In this document: in pieces, positions 8,525-16,582 of the stretch
Layout of the letters: each line of letters begins with the position of its first letter
Numbering within the stretch: position 1 is the first letter of the stretch
Source: CAVYUC01 sp963783085
Lineage (GTDB): Bacteria; Bacteroidota; Bacteroidia; Bacteroidales; Prolixibacteraceae
Direction: 5' to 3'
Length of the DNA stretch: 64,000 nt
NCBI GenBank assembly: GCA_963783085.1
Contig: CAWAMJ010000008.1
Span: 186,001-250,000 of the forward strand
The notes under the pieces: model-generated
Databases searched by the model: none
Told to the model about the DNA's origin: nothing
The model's input: only the letters and a program-made list of their open reading frames with translations
Position numbers and translations under genes: made by a program

Positions 8525-10069
8525 CTAATAACCCGGGTTTTGAGTGAGATTATCATTAACGTCAAGGGCAGATGTTGGAATGGGGTACAATGTTTTTGTT
8601 TCATCGGTTACAGGTTTTTCCTGATATGCGTCGGTAAACATGTGGAACCGAATTAAATCAGGGCGGCGCAAGCCTTCCCAATACAGTTCGTAACCTCTTT
8701 CATCGATTATATCTTCAAGAGTGAGCGTGCTGTACAGCGGTAACGTTTTACCTTCTGCATTTCTTTTTGAGCGAATATAGTTGATGTCTTCCAGTGCACC
8801 CGCTTCGTCGCCGTTGCGGAATTTAGCTTCTGACCGCATCAGGTAGATGTCTGAAATACGCAAAACAGGAACATCATTCGGCGATGAAAACTGCCTTTCA
8901 GTATCCGGGTTCGGCGCAAATTTAATCACCCTAATCCCGGCATTTTCAGGTGAACTTGCCAGGTTAATTTCAGGTACGAAAATTAGAGGATCGCCATTTC
9001 GTTGAGTGAGCGCTGTTCCGTCGATCCCATATTGCTGACCAACCAAAAATCCCTGGTTGAATCCGGTTTCACTCACAATCCGGTCGTCGAAAAAGCGAAC
9101 ATCGTCCTCCATGTTCCAGGTATTAAAAAAGGTAGATGTTGTTGATGGACCATTCCACAAACTGGTATAATTTCCAAATGTTTGTGCGTAATGAAGCGTG
9201 AAGTTCACCCAAACGCTGCCGCTTCCCATATCCACGTCGTCATCCATCGGGACGCGCAGGATAAATTCGGGATGTTCGGTTACATCTTTCTGAAACATCG
9301 ACCAGTAATCGTCGGCAACAGCATAATTGCCTGAATTGATTAGGTCGTCGCAATATGAAATGGCATCCGACCATTTTGGCTCTCCGCCATAAATTTCATA
9401 ATTCAAATAAATTTTAGCCAATACAGCTTTCGCAGCGCCTTGAGTCGCGCGATCGGAACCCACTTCCGCCTTTGTTTTCAGGTTTGGCATGATATCTTTC
9501 AATTCCTGAATGATCCAATCTGCTGCTTCTTTTTGATTCAAAACGGTAGGTGTAACCGAAAAATCAACTTCATTGGCTTCGCGAAACGGAACTTGTCCAA
9601 ACAGATCGTTAATCAGATACATAAAATAGGCACGTAAAAAACGGGCTTCATAAATGTACTGTTCCGTTTTTGCATTTTGCTGAAATTGCCCAATGTAATT
9701 GATAGCAGTATTCGCACGCGAAACTCCCTGATTTAATGCATCCCATACGTTTTTCAGGCGAATATGATCGGGTGTCCAGGTGTGCAGGTGAAGTTCCATC
9801 CAGGCGCCGTTATCGTACCAGTCGGTACCGCGGGTGGGAATGACTACTTCATCGGTAGAAACTTCCTGCAACGCCCAGTAATCGTACCATTCGATCGTTC
9901 TTCGCAAACTTCCGTAGGGCGGATTTATTAGTGATTCTATATTTTCCGGGTTATTTACCAGATCGGCGCCCAGCTGTTCATCCAAAACATTTTCTTGCAG
10001 GTCGGTGCATCCGGTTGAGGCCAGCAGACCGGTTATCATTAGGAATAATATCAATTTATATTGTTTCAT
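8525..10069 (-). CDS. RagB/SusD family nutrient uptake outer membrane lipoprotein
   Basis: A 514-residue SusD-type glycan-binding lipoprotein with signal MKQYKLILFLMITGLLASTGC (Cys21). The N-terminal SusD-like domain contains YWALQEVSTDEVVIPTRG and the TPR-like helices EARFLRAYFMYLINDLFGQVPF. The C-terminal RagB/SusD domain contains DVPVLRISDIYLMRSEAKFRNGD and IRSKRNAEGKTLPL, and ends with the usual LYPIPTSALDVN-type strand and NPGY. SusD proteins cap the SusC barrel and bind the oligosaccharide at the cell surface. The gene starts 22 nt after the susC stop, so they are one operon. The substrate cannot be read from sequence. Confidence 0.95.
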   Translation of the reverse strand: MKQYKLILFLMITGLLASTGCTDLQENVLDEQLGADLVNNPENIESLINPPYGSLRRTIEWYDYWALQEVSTDEVVIPTRGTDWYDNGAWMELHLHTWTPDHIRLKNVWDALNQGVSRANTAINYIGQFQQNAKTEQYIYEARFLRAYFMYLINDLFGQVPFREANEVDFSVTPTVLNQKEAADWIIQELKDIMPNLKTKAEVGSDRATQGAAKAVLAKIYLNYEIYGGEPKWSDAISYCDDLINSGNYAVADDYWSMFQKDVTEHPEFILRVPMDDDVDMGSGSVWVNFTLHYAQTFGNYTSLWNGPSTTSTFFNTWNMEDDVRFFDDRIVSETGFNQGFLVGQQYGIDGTALTQRNGDPLIFVPEINLASSPENAGIRVIKFAPNPDTERQFSSPNDVPVLRISDIYLMRSEAKFRNGDEAGALEDINYIRSKRNAEGKTLPLYSTLTLEDIIDERGYELYWEGLRRPDLIRFHMFTDAYQEKPVTDETKTLYPIPTSALDVNDNLTQNPGY

Positions 10070-10091
10070 TTTTCTTCTGATTTAGGATTAA

Positions 10092-13000
10092 TTAAAATTG
10101 AAGGTTCACGCCAAACGTAAATGTTCGCGGCTTGGGATAGGTAGTATAATCGATACCCAATGAGGGTACTCCGTTTTCCGCAGCATCAACATTCACTTCC
10201 GGATCGTAACCGGTATATCCTGTGAATACCAGCAAGTTATTTCCGGTAACATAAATGCGCGCCCTGCTTAGCCAATCGATTGAACCGGTTTCAAACGTAT
10301 ATCCGAGCGTAACATTCTGCAACCTCAGAAATGTTGCATCTTCAATAAACCTTGAAGAAAATGCATTGGAATTGTCCGGGCTTTCATCCGACACCAGTAC
10401 ATCGTGTAACACGTTGTAACCTTTCGATAGTGGTCCTTTCAGGAATAACGTATTGGCGGTGTTATTATAAACTTCGTTTCCGGCTGAACCATACATGAAC
10501 ATGCTGAAATCAAAATTCTTGTAGTTTAGCCGCATGTTAAAACTATATGTATAATCGGGAAGCGCCGAACCCAGGTATTCTTTTACAGCATTTCCTTCAG
10601 AATCTGTTTTATACTGGCTGAGGCCGCTGGAATCGAATCCCTCGAAAACCATCCCGTAGAAAGTGCCCACTGGTTGCCCGTTGGTGATGATTTGAACGCG
10701 GGTGCCGGACAAACCTTGTCCGCTTGCATTTCCGGTTTCGATTAATTTTACCGGAAGATCTTTCACGTCGTTATTGATGTAAGCGAAATTTCCGCCAATT
10801 TCCAGGTTAAAATCACTCTGATCGACTATCAATGCACTTAATGCCAATTCGATGCCGTTGTTTATGATGCGCAAATCGGGAACATTTTGCCATTGTGTTT
10901 GTGTAGCCGCCGGAGCTTTGGCAGGTACTTCGAGCAATACATCTTTGGTCACTTTATTAAAGGCATCGATGGAGCCGTTTAACCGGTTGTCCCAAAAACC
11001 AAAATCGATACCAATATTAGTTTGCGTAGTGGTTTCCCATTGAATATCGGGATTTGGCGTTCTTAAAAAAGTAATGCCGGGACTTAAAACTCCGTTAAAA
11101 TATCCGTTTGCAGAAGGAGTGGTACCAACAGCAAGCAGCGAAATTTTGTCCGGAATTTCCTGGTTACCGGTCATCCCCCAACCTAATCGCAATTTCAGGT
11201 TGCTCAAATTATCCGCGCCATCCAGAAACGATTCTTCAGAAATGCGCCAGGCAAAAGCGGCTGATGGGAAGAAACCGTACTTTTTGTTCTTACCGAATTT
11301 TGATGAACCGTCCATACGACCGGTGACTGTAAACAGGTACTTGTCCATGTATCCGTAATTCAATCTTCCGAAGAACGATTGCAACTCGCGCTCGGCAGCC
11401 GAAGAGTTAACGTCGGCGGCAGAGAAATTCCCGTATTGCAGGTTGTCGGTGTATTTTATATCATCAACTTCGAAACCATTAACGTTCAATTCGGTGGTGG
11501 TAACTTTAATTTTCTGGTAAGCGTGCCCGGCCAGGAAATTAATACTGTGCTCAGTACCGAAATCCTTGTTGTAAGTGATGTAGTTTTCCACCAGGCGATT
11601 GTTGTTGGTAATTCCGTTAATATCGGCTTCGCCTTTGTTGGTTAAATAACTTAAGGCTTCATTCTGATTTACCCGGCGTTCCGCAACAGTGCGGTCGAAA
11701 CCGAGGTTCAACTTGTATTTCAATCCGGTAACAATTTCAAATTCGCCCGAAAAGTTGGTCAGAATCCGGTCGGTTTGAGTTTCATCATCAACCAGGTCGA
11801 TCATCGCCACCGGATTTCGCTGGTCGATAGCATGTTGATAATATGTTCCGTCTTCATTAAAAATAGGGAACGTCGGATTTAATTTCAGCGCCGTTAACAA
11901 CAAGTCGCCTTCAAAGCCGCCGGTTTCCGAAATCGGAGCCCGGTAATCTTCAATATGAGAAGCTATTAAGCTTCCCGTTAAATTTAAGCGACCGTCAAAT
12001 GCTTTTTGCGTCACATTAATTTTACCCGTCAGTTTTTTCATCCCCGTCGATTCAACGATACCTTCCTGATCGGTATATCCGAAAGAAGTCTGGCAGGTAA
12101 AGTTTTCCGTACCGCCACCATACGAAAGATTGTGGCTTTGCGTAATTCCCGTGGTGAAAATTTCATCCTGCCAATTCGTACTGGCGCCTAAATCGAGTAA
12201 TTTTGTTCCGTCGGGTTTGGTGTAGGAACGAAATTCTTCAGGAGTCAACAAATCCAGTTTTTGCCGGATGTTGGCAACTCCCACATAGCCATCATAATTT
12301 ATTCGTCCGGCCCCCACTTTTCCTTTCTTAGTGGTAATAATTACCACACCGTTGGCGCCTCTCGCCCCGTAAATAGCGGTCGATGAAGCATCTTTCAATA
12401 TGTCGATAGACTCGATGTCCTCAGGATTCAAAAAACTAATTGGATTTTTATCCGACGATTCATTAATTCCTGCGGCTGTTCCACCGTTTGGTGTGATATC
12501 GGCGTTATCGAGTGGGATTCCATCGACAACATAAAGCGGATCCTGTCCCGACCGGATGGAGTTGGAACCCCGGATTCGCACCGACATTCCGGAACCTGGT
12601 TCACCGCTGTTTTGCGTAATGTTCACTCCGGAAACACGCCCCTGCATCATTTCTACCGGGTTGGTAGCCACACTTTTATTCATTTCGTCTTCGGTTAACC
12701 GGCTGGTTGCGCCCGTTAAATCCGATTTCCGCTGAACGCCGTAACCAATCGCCACAACTTCTTCAATTCCCAGTGTTTCCTGTTCCATTACCACCGTAAA
12801 AGTGGTCCGGTTGCCAATTGGAACGTCCTGGGTTTTCATTCCTACAAATGAAAACTGAAGTGTTTCTGCGGTTTGGGGAACCTGCAACTGGAATTCACCG
12901 TTGGCATTTGTAACCGTTCCCACGGTTGTCCCTTTCACCACGACAGTTACACCTGGCAATGGTTCGCCATCGGTATCGGTTACTGCTCCCGACACTGTTT

Positions 13001-13394
13001 TTTGCTGCTGAACGGCAAGAATTTCCAAAACCTTTGCTTTTTCTTTCAAAATGATTTGCCTGTCGTTTCTGATTTCATAGTCGACGTTGGCTGTGCTGCA
13101 AATCGATTTTAGTACCTCCTCGAAACTGGCATTGTCGAAATCGATCGAATACTTTTTACCCTGATCGAAAATTTCATCCTTGTACAGAAACACGTAATCG
13201 GTTTGATTTTCAATGGTCCCAATTACTTCCTGAATGGTTGCCGCATCGAGTTTAACCGATAGGGTAACCTGCGAAAAGCTGTTTCCAAAGGAAACAAAAA
13301 CCAGCAAGGTTAAAATTAGTGTCAGTTTCATCTTTCTCAGACTTTGTTTCGTATTCCCAAAACAGGGAAAATACAATTCATCGTTTTTTTTCAT
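10092..13394 (-). CDS. SusC/RagA TonB-linked outer membrane protein with STN domain
   Basis: A 1100-residue SusC-type transporter. The start MKKNDELYFP with a signal helix at about residues 22-41 is the usual layout for STN-bearing SusC proteins. An STN signalling domain lies at about 45-115 (VKLDAATIQEVIGTIENQ), a carboxypeptidase-regulatory-like domain at about 132-205 (GAVTDTDGEPLPGVTVVVKG), then the plug (SKNPVEMMQGRVSGVNI-type region with GANGVVIITTKKGK near 345), then a 22-strand barrel ending GVNLQF. The STN domain fits control by the FecR and ECF sigma genes directly upstream: substrate binding would signal through FecR to the sigma factor. It exports nothing; it imports glycan fragments with TonB energy. 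Confidence 0.95.
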   Translation of the reverse strand: MKKNDELYFPCFGNTKQSLRKMKLTLILTLLVFVSFGNSFSQVTLSVKLDAATIQEVIGTIENQTDYVFLYKDEIFDQGKKYSIDFDNASFEEVLKSICSTANVDYEIRNDRQIILKEKAKVLEILAVQQQKTVSGAVTDTDGEPLPGVTVVVKGTTVGTVTNANGEFQLQVPQTAETLQFSFVGMKTQDVPIGNRTTFTVVMEQETLGIEEVVAIGYGVQRKSDLTGATSRLTEDEMNKSVATNPVEMMQGRVSGVNITQNSGEPGSGMSVRIRGSNSIRSGQDPLYVVDGIPLDNADITPNGGTAAGINESSDKNPISFLNPEDIESIDILKDASSTAIYGARGANGVVIITTKKGKVGAGRINYDGYVGVANIRQKLDLLTPEEFRSYTKPDGTKLLDLGASTNWQDEIFTTGITQSHNLSYGGGTENFTCQTSFGYTDQEGIVESTGMKKLTGKINVTQKAFDGRLNLTGSLIASHIEDYRAPISETGGFEGDLLLTALKLNPTFPIFNEDGTYYQHAIDQRNPVAMIDLVDDETQTDRILTNFSGEFEIVTGLKYKLNLGFDRTVAERRVNQNEALSYLTNKGEADINGITNNNRLVENYITYNKDFGTEHSINFLAGHAYQKIKVTTTELNVNGFEVDDIKYTDNLQYGNFSAADVNSSAAERELQSFFGRLNYGYMDKYLFTVTGRMDGSSKFGKNKKYGFFPSAAFAWRISEESFLDGADNLSNLKLRLGWGMTGNQEIPDKISLLAVGTTPSANGYFNGVLSPGITFLRTPNPDIQWETTTQTNIGIDFGFWDNRLNGSIDAFNKVTKDVLLEVPAKAPAATQTQWQNVPDLRIINNGIELALSALIVDQSDFNLEIGGNFAYINNDVKDLPVKLIETGNASGQGLSGTRVQIITNGQPVGTFYGMVFEGFDSSGLSQYKTDSEGNAVKEYLGSALPDYTYSFNMRLNYKNFDFSMFMYGSAGNEVYNNTANTLFLKGPLSKGYNVLHDVLVSDESPDNSNAFSSRFIEDATFLRLQNVTLGYTFETGSIDWLSRARIYVTGNNLLVFTGYTGYDPEVNVDAAENGVPSLGIDYTTYPKPRTFTFGVNLQF

Positions 13395-13401
13395 ACATTT
13401 G
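13394..13401 (+). promoter_or_regulatory. Candidate -7 box for an antisense RNA opposite the susC leader
   Basis: TACATTTG matches the Bacteroidota -7 consensus TAnnTTTG exactly on the plus strand, at the susC start codon. No good TTTG element is seen 18-21 nt upstream, so the match is only partial. A start about 7 nt downstream (near 13408) would give a 70-75 nt transcript ending at the hairpin at 13440-13476. Confidence 0.4.
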
Positions 13402-13407
13402 AACTGT

Positions 13408-13476
13408 TAAGTTGTTTACATAAAAATTTAACGCAATTTAGCCGGTAGGCGCTGCAACACCTGCCGGTTTTTTTTT
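13408..13476 (+). ncRNA. Putative short antisense RNA against the susC 5' leader
   Basis: The gap between fecR and susC, both on the minus strand, carries a plus-strand -7 box at 13394-13401 and a plus-strand intrinsic terminator at 13440-13476. Together they would yield an RNA of about 70 nt fully complementary to the susC mRNA leader. Established work in Bacteroides describes cis-encoded antisense RNAs (DonS type) at this exact place in sigma/anti-sigma-controlled utilisation loci, repressing the susC homologue. Here the evidence is position, orientation and terminator; expression is not shown. Confidence 0.5.
13440..13476 (+). terminator. Plus-strand terminator between minus-strand fecR and susC
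   Basis: CCGGTAGG pairs with CCTGCCGG (one T-G wobble, 8 bp) around a 10-nt loop, followed by nine T residues that run into the fecR stop codon. Read on the minus strand, the T-tract falls on the wrong side of the stem, so it does not serve fecR. It therefore ends a transcript running opposite to the flanking genes. Confidence 0.8.
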
Positions 13477-14662
13477 AATTTATCTCATAGTAATTCTCTT
13501 CTTTTTTTGATATTGATACAGAGGCTGCTACAGCCATTCTATTAATTATTTCCTCGCGATTTTCCGATAACTCGAGTTTCCCGGAAATTTTTATTGTTCC
13601 GAGCAAAGGTTTACTATAATGAAATTGGATGTTGTAATACCGTTCCAGTTTTTTTACAACGCGACTTAAATCAGTGCTTTCAAATTTGAACAAACCATCT
13701 TTCCAAAGCGTATAATTATCGGTATCTACCTCCCTGATTTTTGTTTCCCTGCTGGTTTTATCGAATGCCGCCAATTGGCTAGGCTCCAATTCCATAGATT
13801 CAGAGAAAAAACCTGAACCGTTTTGTTCGAGTTTGACCCTTCCTTCGGTTAAAACAGTTTCAACGATGTTGTCAGTTGGATAAGCTGAAATATTAAACCG
13901 GGTCCCCACCACTCTTACGCGAATATCGGGTGTCTGCACAACAAAGGGGTGCTGTTCGTTGTGGGTGACTTCAAAAAATGCCTCGCCCACCAGTAATACT
14001 TCGCGATTTTTATCGGCAAAAAATTCCGGATAAACCAACCGGCTTCCTGCATTGAGGTAAACTTTTGTTCCGTCGGACAGCCACAATTCCGAAGTTTTTC
14101 CATACGGAACGATAAGCTGATTGATTTCAGGAACACGTTTTTTATCATTGTTGCCTGATTTTACAATGTTTTTGTTGATTGCCACCTGTCCGTTCGGCGA
14201 ATATTCAATTACCGATTTTTGCTCGTCCATTACAATGTTTTCACCGTTCGATCGAATCAACCGGGTTTCGTTTCCCGAGGCTGGTTCGTCGAGCTGTCCG
14301 GAATAGAGTTGCTGGTTAATGTTGTTTTGCTGGTAAAACAACAATGCTCCAATAGCAAAAAAAACAACTGCAACTGCGGCATATTTCAGCAAACTTATCA
14401 AGATCAACCTTTTTTTTCCCGACTCCTGTTTTTCTTCAATTTGTTTCAGGATGTTTGAAAAAAGCAGTATTTTTTCTTCTTCTGAAAGCCGTTTATCCCT
14501 GGTTTTTAAAATATTAAGTAATTTGCGCGCTTGCTGAATTGTTTCTTTTTCATTCTTGTTTTCGGCAGCAAAAGTTTGCCACCAGTTCTCCAGTTCGTCA
14601 TTCGGATTGTAGACCCATTGAATGAATTTTTTATTCTCGAGATATTTGCTGCTATTTTCCAT
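13475..14662 (-). CDS. FecR-family anti-sigma factor
   Basis: A 395-residue protein with a cytoplasmic N-terminal segment, one membrane helix at about residues 86-109, a periplasmic FecR domain (about 185-285, including PYGKTSELWLSDGTKVYLNAGSRLVYPEFF and REVLLVGEAFFEVTH) and the C-terminal DUF4974 region (about 320-395, including DLSRVVKKLERYYNIQFHY). This is the usual Bacteroidota FecR layout. It senses the state of the STN-bearing SusC in the periplasm and holds or activates the ECF sigma factor encoded 126 nt upstream. Gene order sigma-fecR-susC-susD is the standard one for this control module. Confidence 0.95.
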   Translation of the reverse strand: MENSSKYLENKKFIQWVYNPNDELENWWQTFAAENKNEKETIQQARKLLNILKTRDKRLSEEEKILLFSNILKQIEEKQESGKKRLILISLLKYAAVAVVFFAIGALLFYQQNNINQQLYSGQLDEPASGNETRLIRSNGENIVMDEQKSVIEYSPNGQVAINKNIVKSGNNDKKRVPEINQLIVPYGKTSELWLSDGTKVYLNAGSRLVYPEFFADKNREVLLVGEAFFEVTHNEQHPFVVQTPDIRVRVVGTRFNISAYPTDNIVETVLTEGRVKLEQNGSGFFSESMELEPSQLAAFDKTSRETKIREVDTDNYTLWKDGLFKFESTDLSRVVKKLERYYNIQFHYSKPLLGTIKISGKLELSENREEIINRMAVAASVSISKKEENYYEIN

Positions 14663-14788
14663 TCACGAATTTAGTTTTCATGCTAAAAGGACAGGTCGTG
14701 GTGAAATATGGACAATTTTTTTTCAGTTTTTTGGAATAAACTTTTCTTTCTGCTGATTATCAGAAAAATAAAAAAATGAGAACGCAGT

Positions 14789-15388
14789 TTATTGGTGGTT
14801 TTTTGAAGAAATTAACAGCATAATTATTGGCTGCTTCAGGAACGAATCCCTGACTGTTTTTAAACCGCGGTAAACCTGTTTTCTTACCGATTCAACCGAA
14901 ATACCGACAATTGCAGCAATTTCAGGATATTCCATCGATTCCTGAAAACGCAGGTAAATGGCTTCTTTTTGTTTTGGCGGCAAGCTGTTGAGCGCTTCAG
15001 TCACTTTTCTGTTCCGGGTGTTCTCCTCTTCTTCTTTGATTATCTCTTGTTCAATACAATATACCGGTTCGAAAAAATCATCGGTCTCCCCATTTTGCCC
15101 GAGCAGTTTTCGTTGGCGTTTGAGCTTTTTTACCAAATTTCGTTTAAGAGCCAGCAGCAGGTAATATTTTAGGTTAGATGGATTGGTTTTGTTTTTCTCC
15201 CGCTTCAGGAACAAATCGAGGAAAACTTCCTGGATGGCATCTTTAACAAGCGCCTGGTCCGGACTGAGTTTTGTTCCATAGTTGTATAAATCATTTACAA
15301 ACAGGTTATAAATTCCGGCAAAAGCTTCTTTATCGCCTTTCAAAAAGCTCTTCCATATCAACGAAATATTTCTGTCTTCCGTTTGCAT
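14789..15388 (-). CDS. ECF RNA polymerase sigma-70 factor
   Basis: A 199-residue sigma factor. Region 2 lies at about residues 22-90 (AFAGIYNLFVNDLYNYG through AIQEVFLDLF) and region 4 at about 130-185 (LPPKQKEAIYLRFQ, then EIAAIVGISVESVRKQVYRGL, the helix-turn-helix). There is no region 1 or 3, as in ECF factors. The FecR partner is 126 nt downstream. It probably drives the susC-susD operon and perhaps itself when the cognate glycan is sensed. Confidence 0.95.
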   Translation of the reverse strand: MQTEDRNISLIWKSFLKGDKEAFAGIYNLFVNDLYNYGTKLSPDQALVKDAIQEVFLDLFLKREKNKTNPSNLKYYLLLALKRNLVKKLKRQRKLLGQNGETDDFFEPVYCIEQEIIKEEEENTRNRKVTEALNSLPPKQKEAIYLRFQESMEYPEIAAIVGISVESVRKQVYRGLKTVRDSFLKQPIIMLLISSKNHQ

Positions 15389-15543
15389 CAGTTTATAAAA
15401 GTGCCGTTAGAACAATAAAGGTACTAAATACATGAATATATTTCACCTTCAAAAAAGCGGTATTTTATTACCGGAAAGCCGGAAAAAGTAACTCATTCAC
15501 AGTACCGGGGAACGATTGCTGACAAACTGTAAAAATGAAATAT

Positions 15544-16428
15544 TTAGTCTACGCCTTTTACTTTTGTTTTAACAGTGTATACTGAAGTTCGGGCAGTGAT
15601 AAATAACGTATTTCGTTTTTTTCCTCCAAAAACTACGTTTGCCGGACTTTCAGGGACTTCAATTTCCTGGATTAATTCGCCATTCGGGGAATAAACCCAG
15701 ACTTTTCCTGATGTGAGATATACATTTCCCTTGTTGTCGATGGTCATCCCGTCGCTGCCTTTTGGGGCAAAGAATGTTTTGTTTGTTAGCGTACCATCCG
15801 GTTGGATATCATATTTCCAGGTTTTTCCATCCTCAATATCTGCAACATACAATGTTTTTCCATCGGGAGTGCCAATCAAGCCGTTTGGGGTTTTAAAATC
15901 TTCGATTACCCGTTTTGCTTTTCCGTCAGGGCTCACATAAAAAACTCCGCGAACATCCTGCTCTTCGCCACGACCTTCTTTCCACCAGTTTCTGTGGTAA
16001 TATGGATCAGAAAAATAAATCCCGCCGTTCGGGGCAATCCATAAATCATTGGGGGCATTCAGGGGTTTGTTATTGTAGCCTTCGTAAAGTACGTGCAAAT
16101 TTTTATCATCATCGAAACAGGCAAGCTGGTTGTACAAATCGGCGCAGGTAACCAACTGACCTTTGTGGTTAAAATAGAGTCCGTTCGAACGGTTGGTGCC
16201 TTCCAGCCAGAGCGAGATTCCATTGTTTTCATCCCAAACGTAAATCCGGTCGTTGGGCTGATCGGTGAAATACACGCTTCCATCCGGAGCAACCGCCGGG
16301 CCTTCGGTAAATGCGTACCCCGAACCGGCTTTTTTAATTTCTGCATTTTTAGCAATAACCGCACTTTTTTGTGCAAATGAGCTTGTGGAAATCAACATCA
16401 GGAGAATAAACACATTAAAAGTTTTCAT
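15544..16428 (-). CDS. SMP-30/gluconolactonase/LRE family protein, secreted
   Basis: A 294-residue protein with signal peptide MKTFNVFILLMLISTSSFAQ. The mature part is a six-bladed propeller of the SMP-30 type: FTEGPAVAPDGSVYFTDQPNDRIY supplies the conserved Glu, LNAPNDLWIAPNGGIYFSDPYYH supplies the Asn and Asp metal ligands, and GSDGMTIDNKGNVYLT supplies the final Asp. The family hydrolyses sugar lactones such as gluconolactone with a divalent metal. The signal peptide puts it in the periplasm. It lies between the utilisation locus and the GH42-like gene on the same strand, so it may handle an oxidised sugar from the same glycan, which is inference. Confidence 0.9.
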   Translation of the reverse strand: MKTFNVFILLMLISTSSFAQKSAVIAKNAEIKKAGSGYAFTEGPAVAPDGSVYFTDQPNDRIYVWDENNGISLWLEGTNRSNGLYFNHKGQLVTCADLYNQLACFDDDKNLHVLYEGYNNKPLNAPNDLWIAPNGGIYFSDPYYHRNWWKEGRGEEQDVRGVFYVSPDGKAKRVIEDFKTPNGLIGTPDGKTLYVADIEDGKTWKYDIQPDGTLTNKTFFAPKGSDGMTIDNKGNVYLTSGKVWVYSPNGELIQEIEVPESPANVVFGGKKRNTLFITARTSVYTVKTKVKGVD

Positions 16429-16503
16429 TATGATATTTTTTAAATTTTATTGATTCATTATCAACCTCATATAGATAGCGCCGACAGATTGCCGGCAGCA
16501 ATG

Positions 16504-16534
16504 ACTTGTCAGCGCGCGGAGCTCCTGACAACGT
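16504..16534. repeat. 31-nt inverted-repeat element, copy 1
   Basis: ACTTGTCAGC and CCTGACAACGT flank a 10-nt variable centre. TTGTCAG and CTGACAA form a 7-bp stem. The same two arms with the same spacing recur at 38266-38296, about 22 kb away in another intergenic region, while the centre differs. That pattern, conserved arms around a variable loop, suggests a dispersed REP-like element. Neither strand is followed by a T-tract, so it is not a plain terminator. Confidence 0.6.
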
Positions 16535-16582
16535 CAGAAAAACAGATTTGCCAGTTAAACAATACTTATTCATAAACAGGTT

